DNA of 64,000 bases from Candidatus Endomicrobium neocapritermitis (GTDB lineage: Bacteria > Elusimicrobiota > Endomicrobiia > Endomicrobiales > Endomicrobiaceae): NCBI GenBank assembly GCA_009778325.1, contig WRJZ01000050.1:1-64000 (forward strand), given 5' to 3'. Of the stretch, positions 1-11,658 are shown piece after piece; positions within the stretch are counted from its first letter, which is position 1; each line of letters starts with the position of its first letter. The notes under the pieces were generated by a model. That model searched no databases and had not been told where the DNA came from. It saw only the letters and a list, made by a program, of their open reading frames with translations. A program made the translations under genes and the position numbers.

Positions 1-79
1 CGAAAACCTATTAATAGATTTCGGCTTCGCCGAAATTCAATAACTATTAGTTATTATCTATTAACTATTAACTGCCGTT
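1..79. repeat. Nested-palindrome intergenic element (left part cut off)
   Basis: The window opens inside the GTTTTCGC...GCGAAAAC core hairpin. The second core hairpin (ATTTCGGCTTCGCCGAAAT) lies at 18-36. The right arm of TTAATAG-type units runs to TGCCGTT at 73-79. AAAAGGGG follows at 80-87 and serves as the Shine-Dalgarno of the next gene. Confidence 0.8.
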
Positions 80-92
80 AAAAGGGGTTTAA

Positions 93-848
93 ATGAACAA
101 ACCGAAAGTCATAATAGTTATGCCGGCTTACAATGCCGCTCAAACCGTAAAACAAACTTTGGATGATATTCCGAAAGGGAGTTATGACGAAATTATTCTG
201 GTTGATGATGTATCAAAAGACAATACCGCGCAGGTCGCAAAGGGCCTGGGGCTTAAAGTAATTATACATGAAAAAAATAAAGGCTACGGCGGAAATCAAA
301 AAACGTGTTATACGGCCGCCTTGGAAGACGGAGCCGATATTGTGGTTATGCTTCACCCGGATTATCAGTACGACCCTAAACTTGTGCCGTTTCTTACGGG
401 ATTAATCGAGCAGGATATATGCGACATTATGATGGCAAACCGCATCAGAACCCGCAAAGAAGCTCTTAAAGGCGGAATGCCTTTTTATAAATATTTTTTT
501 AACAGATGTCTTACGATAACGGAAAATATTGTGCTCGGCCTGAATTTAGGCGAGTATCATACGGGATACAGGGCGTTTTCCGCAAAAGCTTTGGAAACGG
601 TAAATTTTGAAATGTGTTCCGATGATTTTGTTTTTGACCAGCATATTCTTGTCCAGGCGGCAGCCTGCAAACTCAGAATCGGCGAAATTCCGGTTCCGGC
701 AAAATACTTTGAAGAAGCTTCGTCAATAAATTTCAGAAGAAGCGTTAAGTACGGCCTTGAAACTTTATGGATACTTTTCAGATATATTATGCACAAGTGG
801 GGAATAGTTAAGTCTGAAATGTTCAGACCTAAAACAAGTAAAAAATAA
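93..848 (+). CDS. Family 2 glycosyltransferase (DPM/DPG-synthase-like)
   Basis: This is a 251-residue soluble GT-A glycosyltransferase, probably moving a sugar from a nucleotide donor to a polyprenyl phosphate or envelope glycan. The N-terminus has the family's nucleotide-binding strand and loop (VIIVMPAYNA), the acidic pair VDD at residues 38-39 and a DxD-like HPDYQYD at about 88-94. No membrane segments are evident, so it lacks the C-terminal membrane domain of some relatives. The start is supported by AAAAGGGG six bases upstream, supplied by the preceding palindromic element. It heads a polysaccharide group with a WecA-like transferase, a FAD oxidoreductase and a GT4 enzyme. Donor and acceptor cannot be told from sequence. 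Confidence 0.88.
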   Translation: MNKPKVIIVMPAYNAAQTVKQTLDDIPKGSYDEIILVDDVSKDNTAQVAKGLGLKVIIHEKNKGYGGNQKTCYTAALEDGADIVVMLHPDYQYDPKLVPFLTGLIEQDICDIMMANRIRTRKEALKGGMPFYKYFFNRCLTITENIVLGLNLGEYHTGYRAFSAKALETVNFEMCSDDFVFDQHILVQAAACKLRIGEIPVPAKYFEEASSINFRRSVKYGLETLWILFRYIMHKWGIVKSEMFRPKTSKK

Positions 849-891
849 AATGTAAAATATAAAAAACGTCTCTCTTTTACATTTTATTTTT
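841..891. repeat. AT-rich inverted repeat overlapping a stop codon
   Basis: Arms AAAAATAAAATGTAAAA (841-857) and TTTTACATTTTATTTTT (875-891) are a 17-bp perfect inverted repeat. The stop codon of the upstream gene (846-848) lies in the left arm. It could act as a terminator or as part of the intergenic palindrome family, without the core hairpins. Confidence 0.75.
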
Positions 892-913
892 TATATTTTA
901 TATGGTGGATAAA

Positions 914-1945
914 ATGAGCAATGAACTTTTATATTTAATTTCGTTTGCGGCAGCGCTTTTAATATCTTTGATTGCAACGCCTCTTTGCAGGTTTTTTGCA
1001 ATTAAGTTTAATGTTATGGACAGTCCGATTACGGCTGTTAAAACTCATAAAGTCAGCACTCCGTATTTGGGCGGCATAGCCATTGCCCTGGGATTCATAG
1101 CCAGTTTATTTTTAATAAGATTTATTACTCACTTTCCGGACGGCACTCTAAGAAGCCTCAGAGGTATTATATACGGAAGCATTATAATCATGCTTTTGGG
1201 ATTTATAGATGATGTTAAGTATAAGGGATTGGGTTTTAAATCCAAACTTTTGATACAGTTTCTTGCCGCCGCGATAGTTGTTTTCGGTTTTGATATAAGA
1301 ATTAATTTTCTTGCGATGTATCCTTTTTCATGCATAGTGAGCATATTATGGATAGTCGGAATAACAAATGCATTTAATATTATAGACATAATGGACGGGC
1401 TTTCAAGCGGTATTGCCGTAATAGCCGCTTTTGCCTTTTTATTCATATCTCTGCCTACGGAAATGATTTACGTTAACTTCTGCGCCGTGGCTCTTGCAGG
1501 CGGTATTTTGGGGTTCATGCCTTATAATTTTTCAAAATCGAAAAAGATTTTCATGGGCGATACGGGCAGTTTGTTTATCGGATTTGTGCTGGCAAGCATC
1601 GCTATGGGAACGTCTTATACAAAAATGAATAATATAGGCCTTTTTGCTCCATTGTTAATCCTTGCCGTTCCTATTTATGAGACGGGATTAGTCAGTATGT
1701 TCAGAATGCAAAAGGGAAAATCTCCGTTTTTAGGCAGTAAAGATCATTACGCTTTAAGACTTGAAAAGATGGGCTTTTCAAGGAAACGGATTTTAATAAT
1801 GACATATATCGCGTGCACAATTCTTGCTTTTTGTGCGTTTCTTTTTACTAAACTTACTCTTTCATACGCAATGATGCTTTTGCTTGTTGTTCTTGCTTGT
1901 TTATGGGCAATAACAGTAAAATTAGCTTCCGTAAAGATTGAATAA
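914..1945 (+). CDS. MraY/WecA/TagO-family undecaprenyl-phosphate sugar-1-phosphate transferase
   Basis: This is an integral membrane enzyme of the glycosyltransferase 4 (PF00953-type) family, which loads a sugar-1-phosphate from a UDP-sugar onto undecaprenyl phosphate to start a surface glycan. Family marks are visible: HKVSTPYLGG near the N-terminus, the Asp pair in GFIDDVKYKG, NAFNIIDIMDGLSSG and FMGDTGSLFIG. There are about ten hydrophobic segments. I chose ATG 914 rather than ATG 902 because GGTGGAT lies at the right distance before 914, while 902 follows an AT palindrome with no Shine-Dalgarno; the product is then 343 residues. It resembles WecA/TagO more than MraY. The C-terminal His cluster is reduced to one His (KDHYALRL). 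Confidence 0.88.
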   Translation: MSNELLYLISFAAALLISLIATPLCRFFAIKFNVMDSPITAVKTHKVSTPYLGGIAIALGFIASLFLIRFITHFPDGTLRSLRGIIYGSIIIMLLGFIDDVKYKGLGFKSKLLIQFLAAAIVVFGFDIRINFLAMYPFSCIVSILWIVGITNAFNIIDIMDGLSSGIAVIAAFAFLFISLPTEMIYVNFCAVALAGGILGFMPYNFSKSKKIFMGDTGSLFIGFVLASIAMGTSYTKMNNIGLFAPLLILAVPIYETGLVSMFRMQKGKSPFLGSKDHYALRLEKMGFSRKRILIMTYIACTILAFCAFLFTKLTLSYAMMLLLVVLACLWAITVKLASVKIE

Positions 1946-2024
1946 CGGCAATTTACGAATTGCCAATAAAGACCTTAATGACTTTAAAGTCCTTAAAGAC
2001 CTTCAATACGAATTAAGATCAACG
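1944..2024. repeat. Intergenic palindrome, subfamily shared with 60030-60112
   Basis: It starts AACGGCAAT overlapping the upstream stop codon. It contains hairpin GGCAATTTACGAATTGCC (1947-1964) and the near-palindrome around GACTTTAAAGTC. The same order of blocks (AATAA.GACCTTAA.GACTTTAAAGTCC, then ATACG and GATCAACG) recurs at 60030-60112, so these are two copies of one element. Confidence 0.8.
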
Positions 2025-2042
2025 ATACAAAAGGCGAAAGTA

Positions 2043-3332
2043 ATGAAAAAGACCGTAATAATAGGCGCTGGCATAAGCGGTTTGTCTGCTGCGTATTTTT
2101 TGAAAAATCCTTGTACGATTTTAGAAGAAAAGCCGTATGCCGGAGGGCTTTGCTGTTCGTTTTACGAAAACGGTTTCACTTTCGACTGCTCAGGGCATTT
2201 TATACATATTAAAGATGAAGAAATTAAATCTCTGGTAAATAAATTGAGCGGCGGGACTGATGAAATTGTAAGAAACGCTTCCATTTACATAAACGATTTG
2301 TTTGTTCCATATCCTTTTCAGGCCAGTCTTGCTTACTTAGATGAAAAAACAAAAAAAGAGTGCGTTGACGGAGTTTTGAAAAGAAAAGATGTCGATATAT
2401 CGGTAAAAATGCCTTTTTTGAGATGGTCTGAAGCAATGTTCGGCAAAGGCATAACGAAATATTTCATGAAGCCTTATAATGAAAAGCTTTGGAGTCATGA
2501 TTTGATGAAGATGACCGCGGAATGGACAGGTCCTTTTGTGCCAAGGCCTGACGCGCAAAGCATAATTAAATCAGCTTACTCCAAAAGCAGGCAAAAGTAC
2601 GGTTATAACAGCACTTTCTATTATCCTAAAAAGAACGGCTGCCAGGCTTTGATAAACGGCTTTGTTAAAAATTGCAAAAACATTGAATTTAACTCGAAAT
2701 CTTCCGCAATAAATATAAAAAATAAAACGGTTGTTACGCGGGAAGGCAAAAAATATAAGTACGATAATTTGATATCTACGCAGCCGTTAACCGAGCTGAT
2801 AAAGCAGATTAAACATGCGCCGGCTTCGGTAAAGGAAGCGGCGCGCAGGCTTAAATGTTCGTCGTTAAGGTGCGTTAATTTAGGCGTAAAGTCATCAAAA
2901 GGAATTCCGAAAATCCTCAAAAACAGGCACTGGATTTATCTTCCGGACAAAAAAATTCCTTTTTACAGAATAGGCATATACTCAAATGTGAATTCTTTTG
3001 CCGCCCCTGATAAGTGTTACGGTTTTTACGTGGAATTTTCAAGCGCCGGCAATGAATATAAAAATTGCGATAATGTGATAAAAGATTTAAAACATGCCGG
3101 ATTTATCGGTAAAGCCGATGATATTATTGCAGCAAATATAGTCGATATGCCGTATGCCTACGTTATTTTTGACAATGAAAGGGAAAAATCGTTAAAGATT
3201 ATAAATGAGTGGCTTAACAAAAACAGTATTTTTACAATAGGACGCTACGGAGCGTGGGAATATTCTTTTATAGAAAAAAATATTATTGACGCGAAACGTC
3301 TGGCAAAACAATTGAGCGGAGCCGGAAAATGA
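2043..3332 (+). CDS. FAD/NAD-binding amine-oxidase-like oxidoreductase of a polysaccharide cluster
   Basis: This is a 429-residue flavoprotein of the protoporphyrinogen-oxidase/amine-oxidase fold. The Rossmann dinucleotide motif GAGISGLSAAYFL begins at residue 8, followed by the acidic residue expected to bind the FAD ribose (LEEKPYAGGLC). The internal stretch KPYNEKLWSHDL is typical of relatives in LPS and exopolysaccharide clusters, whose substrates are mostly unknown. An in-frame ATG at 1938 would add 35 residues translated from the palindromic repeat, so I reject it. ATG 2043 follows AAAAGGCG. The next gene starts in an ATGA overlap, indicating coupled translation. UDP-galactopyranose mutase is a more distant possibility. 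Confidence 0.8.
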   Translation: MKKTVIIGAGISGLSAAYFLKNPCTILEEKPYAGGLCCSFYENGFTFDCSGHFIHIKDEEIKSLVNKLSGGTDEIVRNASIYINDLFVPYPFQASLAYLDEKTKKECVDGVLKRKDVDISVKMPFLRWSEAMFGKGITKYFMKPYNEKLWSHDLMKMTAEWTGPFVPRPDAQSIIKSAYSKSRQKYGYNSTFYYPKKNGCQALINGFVKNCKNIEFNSKSSAINIKNKTVVTREGKKYKYDNLISTQPLTELIKQIKHAPASVKEAARRLKCSSLRCVNLGVKSSKGIPKILKNRHWIYLPDKKIPFYRIGIYSNVNSFAAPDKCYGFYVEFSSAGNEYKNCDNVIKDLKHAGFIGKADDIIAANIVDMPYAYVIFDNEREKSLKIINEWLNKNSIFTIGRYGAWEYSFIEKNIIDAKRLAKQLSGAGK

Positions 3333-4468
3333 TAAAAGTGTGCCATATAATTACGAAACTTGAACTCGGCGGCGCGCAGAGAAATACTTTATTTACCGTC
3401 GCTAATTTAAATCACGATAAATACAATGCTTTTTTGATTTCCGGTTCCGGCGGAATTCTTGACGGCGAAGCCGAAAAAGATTTAAAACTCTACAGCGTGA
3501 AATCTCTTATAAGGCGTATTTCTCCTTTAAATGATTTTAAAGCGTTTATTTCAATTTACAGAATCATTAAACTTGAAAAGCCCGATATAGTGCATACTCA
3601 TTCTTCAAAAGCCGGGATTTTAGGCAGGATTGCAGCAAAGCTTGCCGGGGTTAAAGTAATAATACATACAATACACGGCTTTGGTTTTAACAATACGCAA
3701 TCTATGCCCGTGAAATATTTATATATTTATCTTGAAAAAATTTGCGCGTGGTTTACCGATAAACTTATAGCCGTGGCAAAAGAAGATGTTGTTAAAGGGC
3801 TTAATAACGCAATAGGCAAATCCGTGCAGTATACGGTGATACGCAGCGGAATAGATACACAATATTATAAAAATTATAAACCTGATCCTGAATTTAGGAA
3901 AACTTTGGGTCTGACTCAGTCTATGAAAGCCGTTCTTTCAATAGGGCCTTTCAAACCGCAGAAAAATTTTAAAGATTTTATTATGGCCGCCGAAATAGTT
4001 TGTAAAGAAAGAGATGATGTTTTATTTTTTATTGCCGGAGACGGCGGTATGAGGAAAGAACTCGAAGATTTGATTGCCGGTCTAGGACTTCAAAAAAAAA
4101 CCGTACTTTTAGGATGGCGCAAAGACATAGCGGAACTTCTTTACGCAAGCGATATTTTTGTTTTGACTTCTCTGTGGGAAGGGCTGCCGCGTTCCGGCGT
4201 TGAAGCAATGTGCTGCGCAAAGCCGGTTATAGCAAACGCAGTTGACGGGGTGAAAGAGCTTGTTGTCGACGGCAAAAACGGATATAAAACAGCTCCGTAC
4301 GACTATAAAAATACCGCGGAAAAAATAACCCTTCTTCTAGAAGACGACAACGCAAGAATCTCAATGGGCAAAGCCGCCAAAGAATCCATAGGAAAAGAGT
4401 TTGACATAAATTATATGGTTATACAGCAGGAAGAGCTTTATGAACAGCTAATTACGAATTACGAATGA
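3329..4468 (+). CDS. Family 4 glycosyltransferase (GT-B fold)
   Basis: This 379-residue retaining glycosyltransferase probably adds a sugar to an envelope glycan. The N-terminal half has the GT-B acceptor-domain loop (GGAQRN near residue 15) and VHTHSSKAGILGR. The C-terminal donor domain has WEGLPRSGVEAMCC and KPVIANAVDGVKELV, carrying the E-x7-E catalytic pattern. It overlaps the previous gene by four bases. The last residues (LITNYE) and the stop codon are written inside the left arm of a perfect 31-bp inverted repeat, so the natural C-terminus may have been replaced by repeat sequence. Confidence 0.9.
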   Translation: MIKVCHIITKLELGGAQRNTLFTVANLNHDKYNAFLISGSGGILDGEAEKDLKLYSVKSLIRRISPLNDFKAFISIYRIIKLEKPDIVHTHSSKAGILGRIAAKLAGVKVIIHTIHGFGFNNTQSMPVKYLYIYLEKICAWFTDKLIAVAKEDVVKGLNNAIGKSVQYTVIRSGIDTQYYKNYKPDPEFRKTLGLTQSMKAVLSIGPFKPQKNFKDFIMAAEIVCKERDDVLFFIAGDGGMRKELEDLIAGLGLQKKTVLLGWRKDIAELLYASDIFVLTSLWEGLPRSGVEAMCCAKPVIANAVDGVKELVVDGKNGYKTAPYDYKNTAEKITLLLEDDNARISMGKAAKESIGKEFDINYMVIQQEELYEQLITNYE

Positions 4469-4539
4469 CGAATTACGAATCAACTGCAAACGGCATTTTT
4501 CGTTTTTTATTCGTAATTCGTCATTCGTAATTCGTAATT
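4450..4539. repeat. Perfect 31-bp inverted repeat straddling a stop codon
   Basis: Left arm 4450-4480 and right arm 4509-4539 are exact reverse complements, built of AATTACG/AATGACG units. The 28-nt loop contains CGGCATTTTT. The stop codon of the upstream GT4 gene (4466-4468) is inside the left arm. Confidence 0.95.
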
Positions 4540-4551
4540 GTCGTTATAAGT

Positions 4552-4581
4552 TTGACAAAAAAACTATTTTTTTGATATACT
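4552..4581 (+). promoter_or_regulatory. Sigma-70-type promoter for the tRNA pair
   Basis: TTGACA (4552-4557), an 18-base spacer and TATACT (4576-4581) lie about 68 bases before tRNA-Lys. Both hexamers match or nearly match consensus. Confidence 0.75.
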
Positions 4582-4648
4582 TACCAAGTTGTAAAAATTG
4601 GAAATCTTCCGGTTCTCTGTTTTTATAATAAAATCATTTTAATGCAAT

Positions 4649-4721
4649 GGGCCCGTAGCTCAGCCGGTAGAGCACCTCACTTTTAATGAGGTTGTCGTGT
4701 GTTCGAGCCACACCGGGCTCA
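4649..4721 (+). tRNA. tRNA-Lys (anticodon UUU)
   Basis: A complete cloverleaf can be folded. The acceptor stem is GGGCCCG with CGGGCTC (one G-U pair), the anticodon stem CCTCA/TGAGG encloses loop CTTTTAA (anticodon TTT), and the T arm is GTGTG-TTCGAGC-CACAC. The CCA end is not encoded. Confidence 0.95.
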
Positions 4722-4795
4722 TTTTTGCGGATTTTTCGGATGTTTGACGTTGCCAAGCTTCTTAGCTTCCGAGCTTCTAAACTTCCGTAGTTGAT

Positions 4796-4871
4796 GCCCC
4801 CATCGTCTAGGGGTCTAGGACACATGATTTTCAATCATGCGACCGGGGTTCAAATCCCCGTGGGGGCGCCA
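4796..4871 (+). tRNA. tRNA-Glu (anticodon UUC)
   Basis: The acceptor stem GCCCCCA pairs with TGGGGGC. The anticodon stem CATGA/TCATG encloses loop TTTTCAA (anticodon TTC), and the T arm is CGGGG-TTCAAAT-CCCCG. The CCA end is encoded (4869-4871), unlike the neighbouring tRNA-Lys. Confidence 0.95.
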
Positions 4872-4875
4872 TAAA

Positions 4876-5069
4876 GGCAATGATGTGTCACTACGTGACA
4901 TGGTGTGCGCTGTGCGCATGCTGTTTCCTTCGGAAATGCTGTATGTACTTCGTACACATTAAAGACAAGACACATTACATCATGTTGCCGCAAAGCGGCA
5001 ATACATCATTAGCGAAGCGACATCATGCGCCGAAGGCGTATATCATGGTCTGGAACTTATCATGCCGTT
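4876..5069. repeat. Large multi-hairpin element with branched palindrome
   Basis: Between outer ends GGCAATGATGT and ATCATGCCGTT lie about seven small hairpins: GTCACTACGTGAC, TGCGCTGTGCGCA, TTTCCTTCGGAAA, TGTACTTCGTACA, TTGCCGCAAAGCGGCAA, an imperfect AGCGAAGCGA and CGCCGAAGGCG. Short spacers read ATGNTGT on the left and ACATCAT on the right, so the spacers pair across the element and the hairpins project as side branches. No gene is supported here. Confidence 0.8.
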
Positions 5070-5129
5070 GCGTTGTTTTTTAATATAGAGAATTCTTAAT
5101 CCAAAACTTATAATGCTGTTATAATATAA

Positions 5130-7548
<2,419 letters not shown>

Positions 7549-7556
<8 letters not shown>

Positions 7557-10500
7557 AAGAACAGATATTAAAAAAATACTTATTATAGGTTCCGGTCCTA
7601 TAGTGATAGGTCAGGCCTGCGAGTTTGATTATTCCGGAGTTCAGGCGATAAAATCGCTGAAAAAAGAAGGGTACAAAATCATTCTTGTAAACTCTAATCC
7701 CGCGACTATTATGACAGACCCCGAATTTGCCGACGCGACTTATATTGAGCCGATTGTTCCGGAGATAGTCGAAAAAATTATTGAAAAAGAAAAACCGGAC
7801 GCAATTCTTCCGACGCTCGGAGGGCAGACGGCATTAAATCTTGCCGTCTCTTTGCATGAGAGAGGCATTCTTGAAAAACATAAAGTAGAACTTATCGGCG
7901 CGGATTTTAAAACAATAGAAGCCGCCGAAGACAGAAAAGTATTCCGTAAAGTTATGCAGGATATAGGCATGGATTTGCCGAAAAGCGGGTATGCTTACAA
8001 TATAGCCGAAGCCATTAAAATTTCCGAAGATATCGGTTTCCCGTGCATAGTGAGACCTTCGTTTACTCTCGGCGGCGTAGGTTCGGGCATGGTTTTTACG
8101 AAAGAAGAGTTCATAGAAATCGCTTCAAACGGAATACAGGCAAGCCCTATAAACGAAATATTGATAGAGGAGTCCGTATTGGGCTGGAAAGAACTTGAGA
8201 TGGAAGTTATGCGCGATTTGGCGGATAACTGTATAACTATATGTTCTATTGAAAATTTCGACCCGATGGGCATTCATACGGGAGATTCGATAACCGTTGC
8301 GCCGGCAATGACGATGACGTCCAAAGAATATGCGAAGATGAGAGACGATTCGTTTAAAATTTTAAGAGCCATCGGAATGAAATCCGGCGGCGCGAATATT
8401 CAGTTTGCCATTGACCCGAAAACCGGCAGGCAGGTTGTCATAGAAATGAATCCCCGCGTGAGCCGTTCTTCCGCCCTTGCCTCAAAAGCGACGGGATTTC
8501 CTATTGCCAAAGTTTCCAGTTTGCTTGCTGTCGGATATACTCTTGACGAAATTCAAAATGATATGACTGCTCCAAGACCGGCGTCTTTTGAGCCGACCGT
8601 TGATTATCACGTAGTGAAAGTTCCGAGATTTGCTTTTGAAAAATTCAGCGGCGCCAGTCAAACGCTGGGAACGGCGATGAAATCCGTTGGTGAAACAATG
8701 GCTTTGGGAAGAACTTTTAAAGAAGCTCTTCAAAAAGCGGTAAGGGGTTTGGAAGTCGGCAGGAGCGGTTACGGAGCGGACGGACATTCGGGCGATGCCG
8801 AGCTTGAAGCTTATTATGACGACGGCGGAGCGCTGCAGCAGAAAGCCGTTGAGGAAGTAAAATATAAGCTCGGAACGCCAAACTGCGACAGACTTTATAA
8901 TGTAAGGCTTGCGATGAAGTTCGGTATGAGTATCGATGAGATTTATGATATTTCAAAAATAGACAAATGGTTTTTAAACCAGCTTAAAGAAATTTTGGAA
9001 GTTGAAAACGAACTCTCGGGAGTTTTAAAACATAAAGAAGACAAGCAGAAAGAGCTTATTTATAAGGCAAAGCAGTACGGTTTTTCGGATAAGCAGCTTG
9101 CTTACCTTACAAGAAAATCGCCTGAAGAAATAAGGGAACTGAGGAAAAAGTTAGGCATTCAGCCTTCATATAAACTCGTTGATACCTGCGGCGGAGAGTT
9201 TGACGCAAAGACCGCTTATTATTATTCTACTTATGAAAGCGAAGATGAAGTTGCCGTAAGCAAAAATTCTAAAAAGATTATGATTTTAGGCGCCGGCCCG
9301 AATAGAATAGGGCAGGGCATAGAATTTGATTATTGCTGCGTTCACGGTGTTTTGGCTTTAAAAGAAGAAGGTTACGAAACAATAATGGTTAACTCAAACC
9401 CTGAAACCGTTTCTACGGATTACGATACTTCCGACAGGCTTTATTTTGAACCTTTGACGGTGGAAGACGTTTTAAATATTGCCGAGAAAGAAAAAGTAAT
9501 GGGCGTTGTCGTACAGTTCGGCGGACAAACGCCTTTAAATCTTGCGACTGAACTTCACAAAGCCGGATTGAAAATTTTAGGAACCCCGATAGAATCCATA
9601 GATTTAGCCGAAGACAGAAAACTTTTCAGCAAAGTGCTTGAAAAATTAAATATTCCTCAGGCGCAGTCCGGAACGGCGACAAGTTTTAAAGAGGCCAGAA
9701 AAATTGCGGAAGAAATAGGTTATCCCGTAATGGTAAGGCCTTCTTATGTTTTAGGCGGAAGGGCTATGGAAATAGTTTACGACGAAAAAGCTCTTGAAAA
9801 TTATATTTCTAAGGCCGCGAACGTCAGCCCCGGAAAACCGATTCTTATAGATAAATTTCTCAACCATGCGGTTGAAGTTGACGTTGACGCGCTCTGCGAT
9901 GGAAAAGACGTTTATATTGCCGGCATAATGGAGCATATCGAAGAGGCCGGAATTCATTCCGGAGATTCGGCCTGCGTGCTTCCGGCAAACAGTTTAAGCG
10001 AAAAAGTTTTAAACGATATAAGAAAGCATACGATAAATCTTGCCAAAGAAATAGGCGTGAAAGGCCTTATGAATATACAGTTTGCCGTTAAAGACGGCAT
10101 TGTATATATTCTTGAGGCAAACCCGCGCGCTTCCAGGACAACGCCTTATGTTTCAAAAGCTACGGGAATAGCCCTGGCGAAACTCGCGGCAAAAATAATG
10201 ACAGGCAAAAAGCTCTCCGAGCTTTTGCCTAAAAATCTGCTTAACGGCCCGTCTAAGGAAGTTAAATATTCTACCGTCAAAGAAGTTGTGCTTCCGTGGT
10301 CGAGGTTTGCGAATGTTGATACGGTTTTAGGACCTGAAATGAAGAGTACGGGCGAGGTTATGGGAATTGACGCTGATTTCGGCAGAGCTTTTGCTAAAGC
10401 CGAACTTGCCGCCGGCTCGCTGCTTCCTGACAGTGGAGCTGTTTTGGTAAGTATAGGCCCGAGAGGAAAAGAAGAGGCTCTTTCTATCATAAAGGACTTT

Positions 10501-10836
10501 GTCGCGCTGGGCTTTGAAATTCTGGCGACAAAACATACCGCAGAATTCTTTAATGCCAGTGGCATTCCGGCTAAAGAAGTCGCAAAAATTGCCGAAGGCA
10601 GGCCGAATATCGTTGACGTTATCACAAATAAACAGGTAAGTTTTATTATAAATACTCCTTCGGGAGCAAAAAGCCGTAAAGACGGCTATCAGATAAGAAG
10701 AAATGCTATAATGTATGGCATTCCTATCGTTACGACTCTTGCCGCGGCAAAAGCCAGCGTGCAGGGCATCAAAGCGAAAAGAAAAAGCGATTGGTCTGTC
10801 GCGCCTTTGCAGGAATACTATAAAAAGAACTCTTAA
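7549..10836 (+). CDS. carB: Carbamoyl-phosphate synthase large subunit
   Basis: This makes carbamoyl phosphate from bicarbonate, ammonia and two ATP for pyrimidine and arginine synthesis. At 1095 residues it is full length, with two homologous halves. Each half has a pre-ATP-grasp domain ([33 protein letters not shown]) and an ATP-grasp domain with conserved ends ([39 protein letters not shown]). An oligomerisation region lies between them and an MGS-like allosteric domain is at the C-terminus. It overlaps carA by eight bases. Its synthase motifs look intact, unlike the glutaminase partner. The stop codon is the first part of the next palindromic element (TAACGGC). Confidence 0.97.
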
Positions 10837-10914
10837 CGGCAATTACAAATTACGAATTACGAATTACGAATCAACTGCAAACGGCTTTTTTGTCTTTTAT
10901 TCGTAATTGCCGTT
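10835..10914. repeat. Intergenic palindrome (AATTACG type)
   Basis: It starts AACGGCAATTAC inside the carB stop codon and ends GTAATTGCCGTT. The left arm has extra 7-nt AATTACG units that the right arm lacks. GAAAAGG follows and serves thyX as Shine-Dalgarno. Confidence 0.85.
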
Positions 10915-10928
10915 GAAAAGGCGGGCAT

Positions 10929-11591
10929 TTGAAAGTTAAACTCTTAAAATTTACCCAGGATCCGGAAAAAGTATGCGCTATAGCCGGAAGATTATGCTAT
11001 AGCTTTTCCGGCATTGATGAAATATCGGAAAAGTTTACTAAAGAAAAAATAAAAGAACTTCTTGATAAAATTATTGCTTCCGGACATCATTCTGTTTTGG
11101 AGCACGCGTCTTTTACTTTCGGCGTTGAAGGCGTTTCAAGAGCTTTGCTTGCCCAGCTTACCAGACACAGAATAGCTTCTTTTTCCGTTCAAAGCCAAAG
11201 ATACGTAAAATTTAAAAACGGCGTTGAATTTGTTACGCCCGGAACTATAAAAAAAGATAAAAATCTTCTTAAAAAATATGAAGAATTTCTTAAAAATACC
11301 GAAAAACTTTATAAAGAATATCTTGACGCCGGAATTCCCGCCGAAGACGCCAGATACATTCTGCCGAACGCTTCTTCCACAAAAATAATAATAACCATGA
11401 ATGCCAGAGAATTAAGACATTTTTTTGCTTTGAGATGCTGCAACAGAGCCCAATGGGAAATAAGAGAAATGGCCTGCAGAATGCTTAATCTCGTAAAACA
11501 AGAAGCTTCAATACTTTTTTCGGACGCAGGCCCGGACTGCCTGAGGAATGGCTGCCGGGAAAGCTTCCCTTGCGGAACTCCGTGGAAATGA
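10929..11591 (+). CDS. thyX: Flavin-dependent thymidylate synthase
   Basis: ThyX makes dTMP from dUMP using FAD, NADPH and methylene-tetrahydrofolate. The diagnostic motif RHR-x7-S is present as RHRIASFSVQSQRY, and SGHHSVLEHASFTF and RELRHFFALRCCNRAQWEIR are further family segments. The 220-residue length is normal. The start codon is TTG, preceded by GAAAAGGCGGG from the palindromic element. No thyA is seen in the window. The gene ends just before a one-armed remnant of a repeat. Confidence 0.95.
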   Translation: MKVKLLKFTQDPEKVCAIAGRLCYSFSGIDEISEKFTKEKIKELLDKIIASGHHSVLEHASFTFGVEGVSRALLAQLTRHRIASFSVQSQRYVKFKNGVEFVTPGTIKKDKNLLKKYEEFLKNTEKLYKEYLDAGIPAEDARYILPNASSTKIIITMNARELRHFFALRCCNRAQWEIREMACRMLNLVKQEASILFSDAGPDCLRNGCRESFPCGTPWK

Positions 11592-11633
11592 AGGCAATTA
11601 CAAATTACTAATGACAAATTATAAATCAACGGC
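11592..11633. repeat. One-armed remnant of an AATTACG palindrome
   Basis: GGCAATTACAAATTACT and following units match the left arm of intact elements, then AATCAACGGC, but no right arm follows. It looks like a decayed or half copy. Confidence 0.6.
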
Positions 11634-11639
11634 TATAAT
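11611..11639 (+). promoter_or_regulatory. Candidate promoter built partly from repeat remnant
   Basis: ATGACA (11611-11616), a 17-base spacer and TATAAT (11634-11639) lie just before the GT-C/TPR gene at 11659. The -35 box is written in the repeat arm. Confidence 0.5.
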
Positions 11640-11658
11640 TAGCAAATAAAACAGTTTT

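Noticed and set aside
1938-2042. Upstream in-frame ATG for the FAD oxidoreductase
   Set aside because: The extra 35 residues are encoded by a palindromic repeat seen elsewhere, and the Rossmann motif follows directly after ATG 2043.
4880-5083. 67-residue open frame after tRNA-Glu
   Set aside because: It is a translation of the multi-hairpin element, with low-complexity Cys/His-rich sequence and no Shine-Dalgarno.
10837-10914. Tandem AATTACG units as a CRISPR array
   Set aside because: Units are 7 nt with no spacers, occur in inverted pairs, and no cas gene is present.
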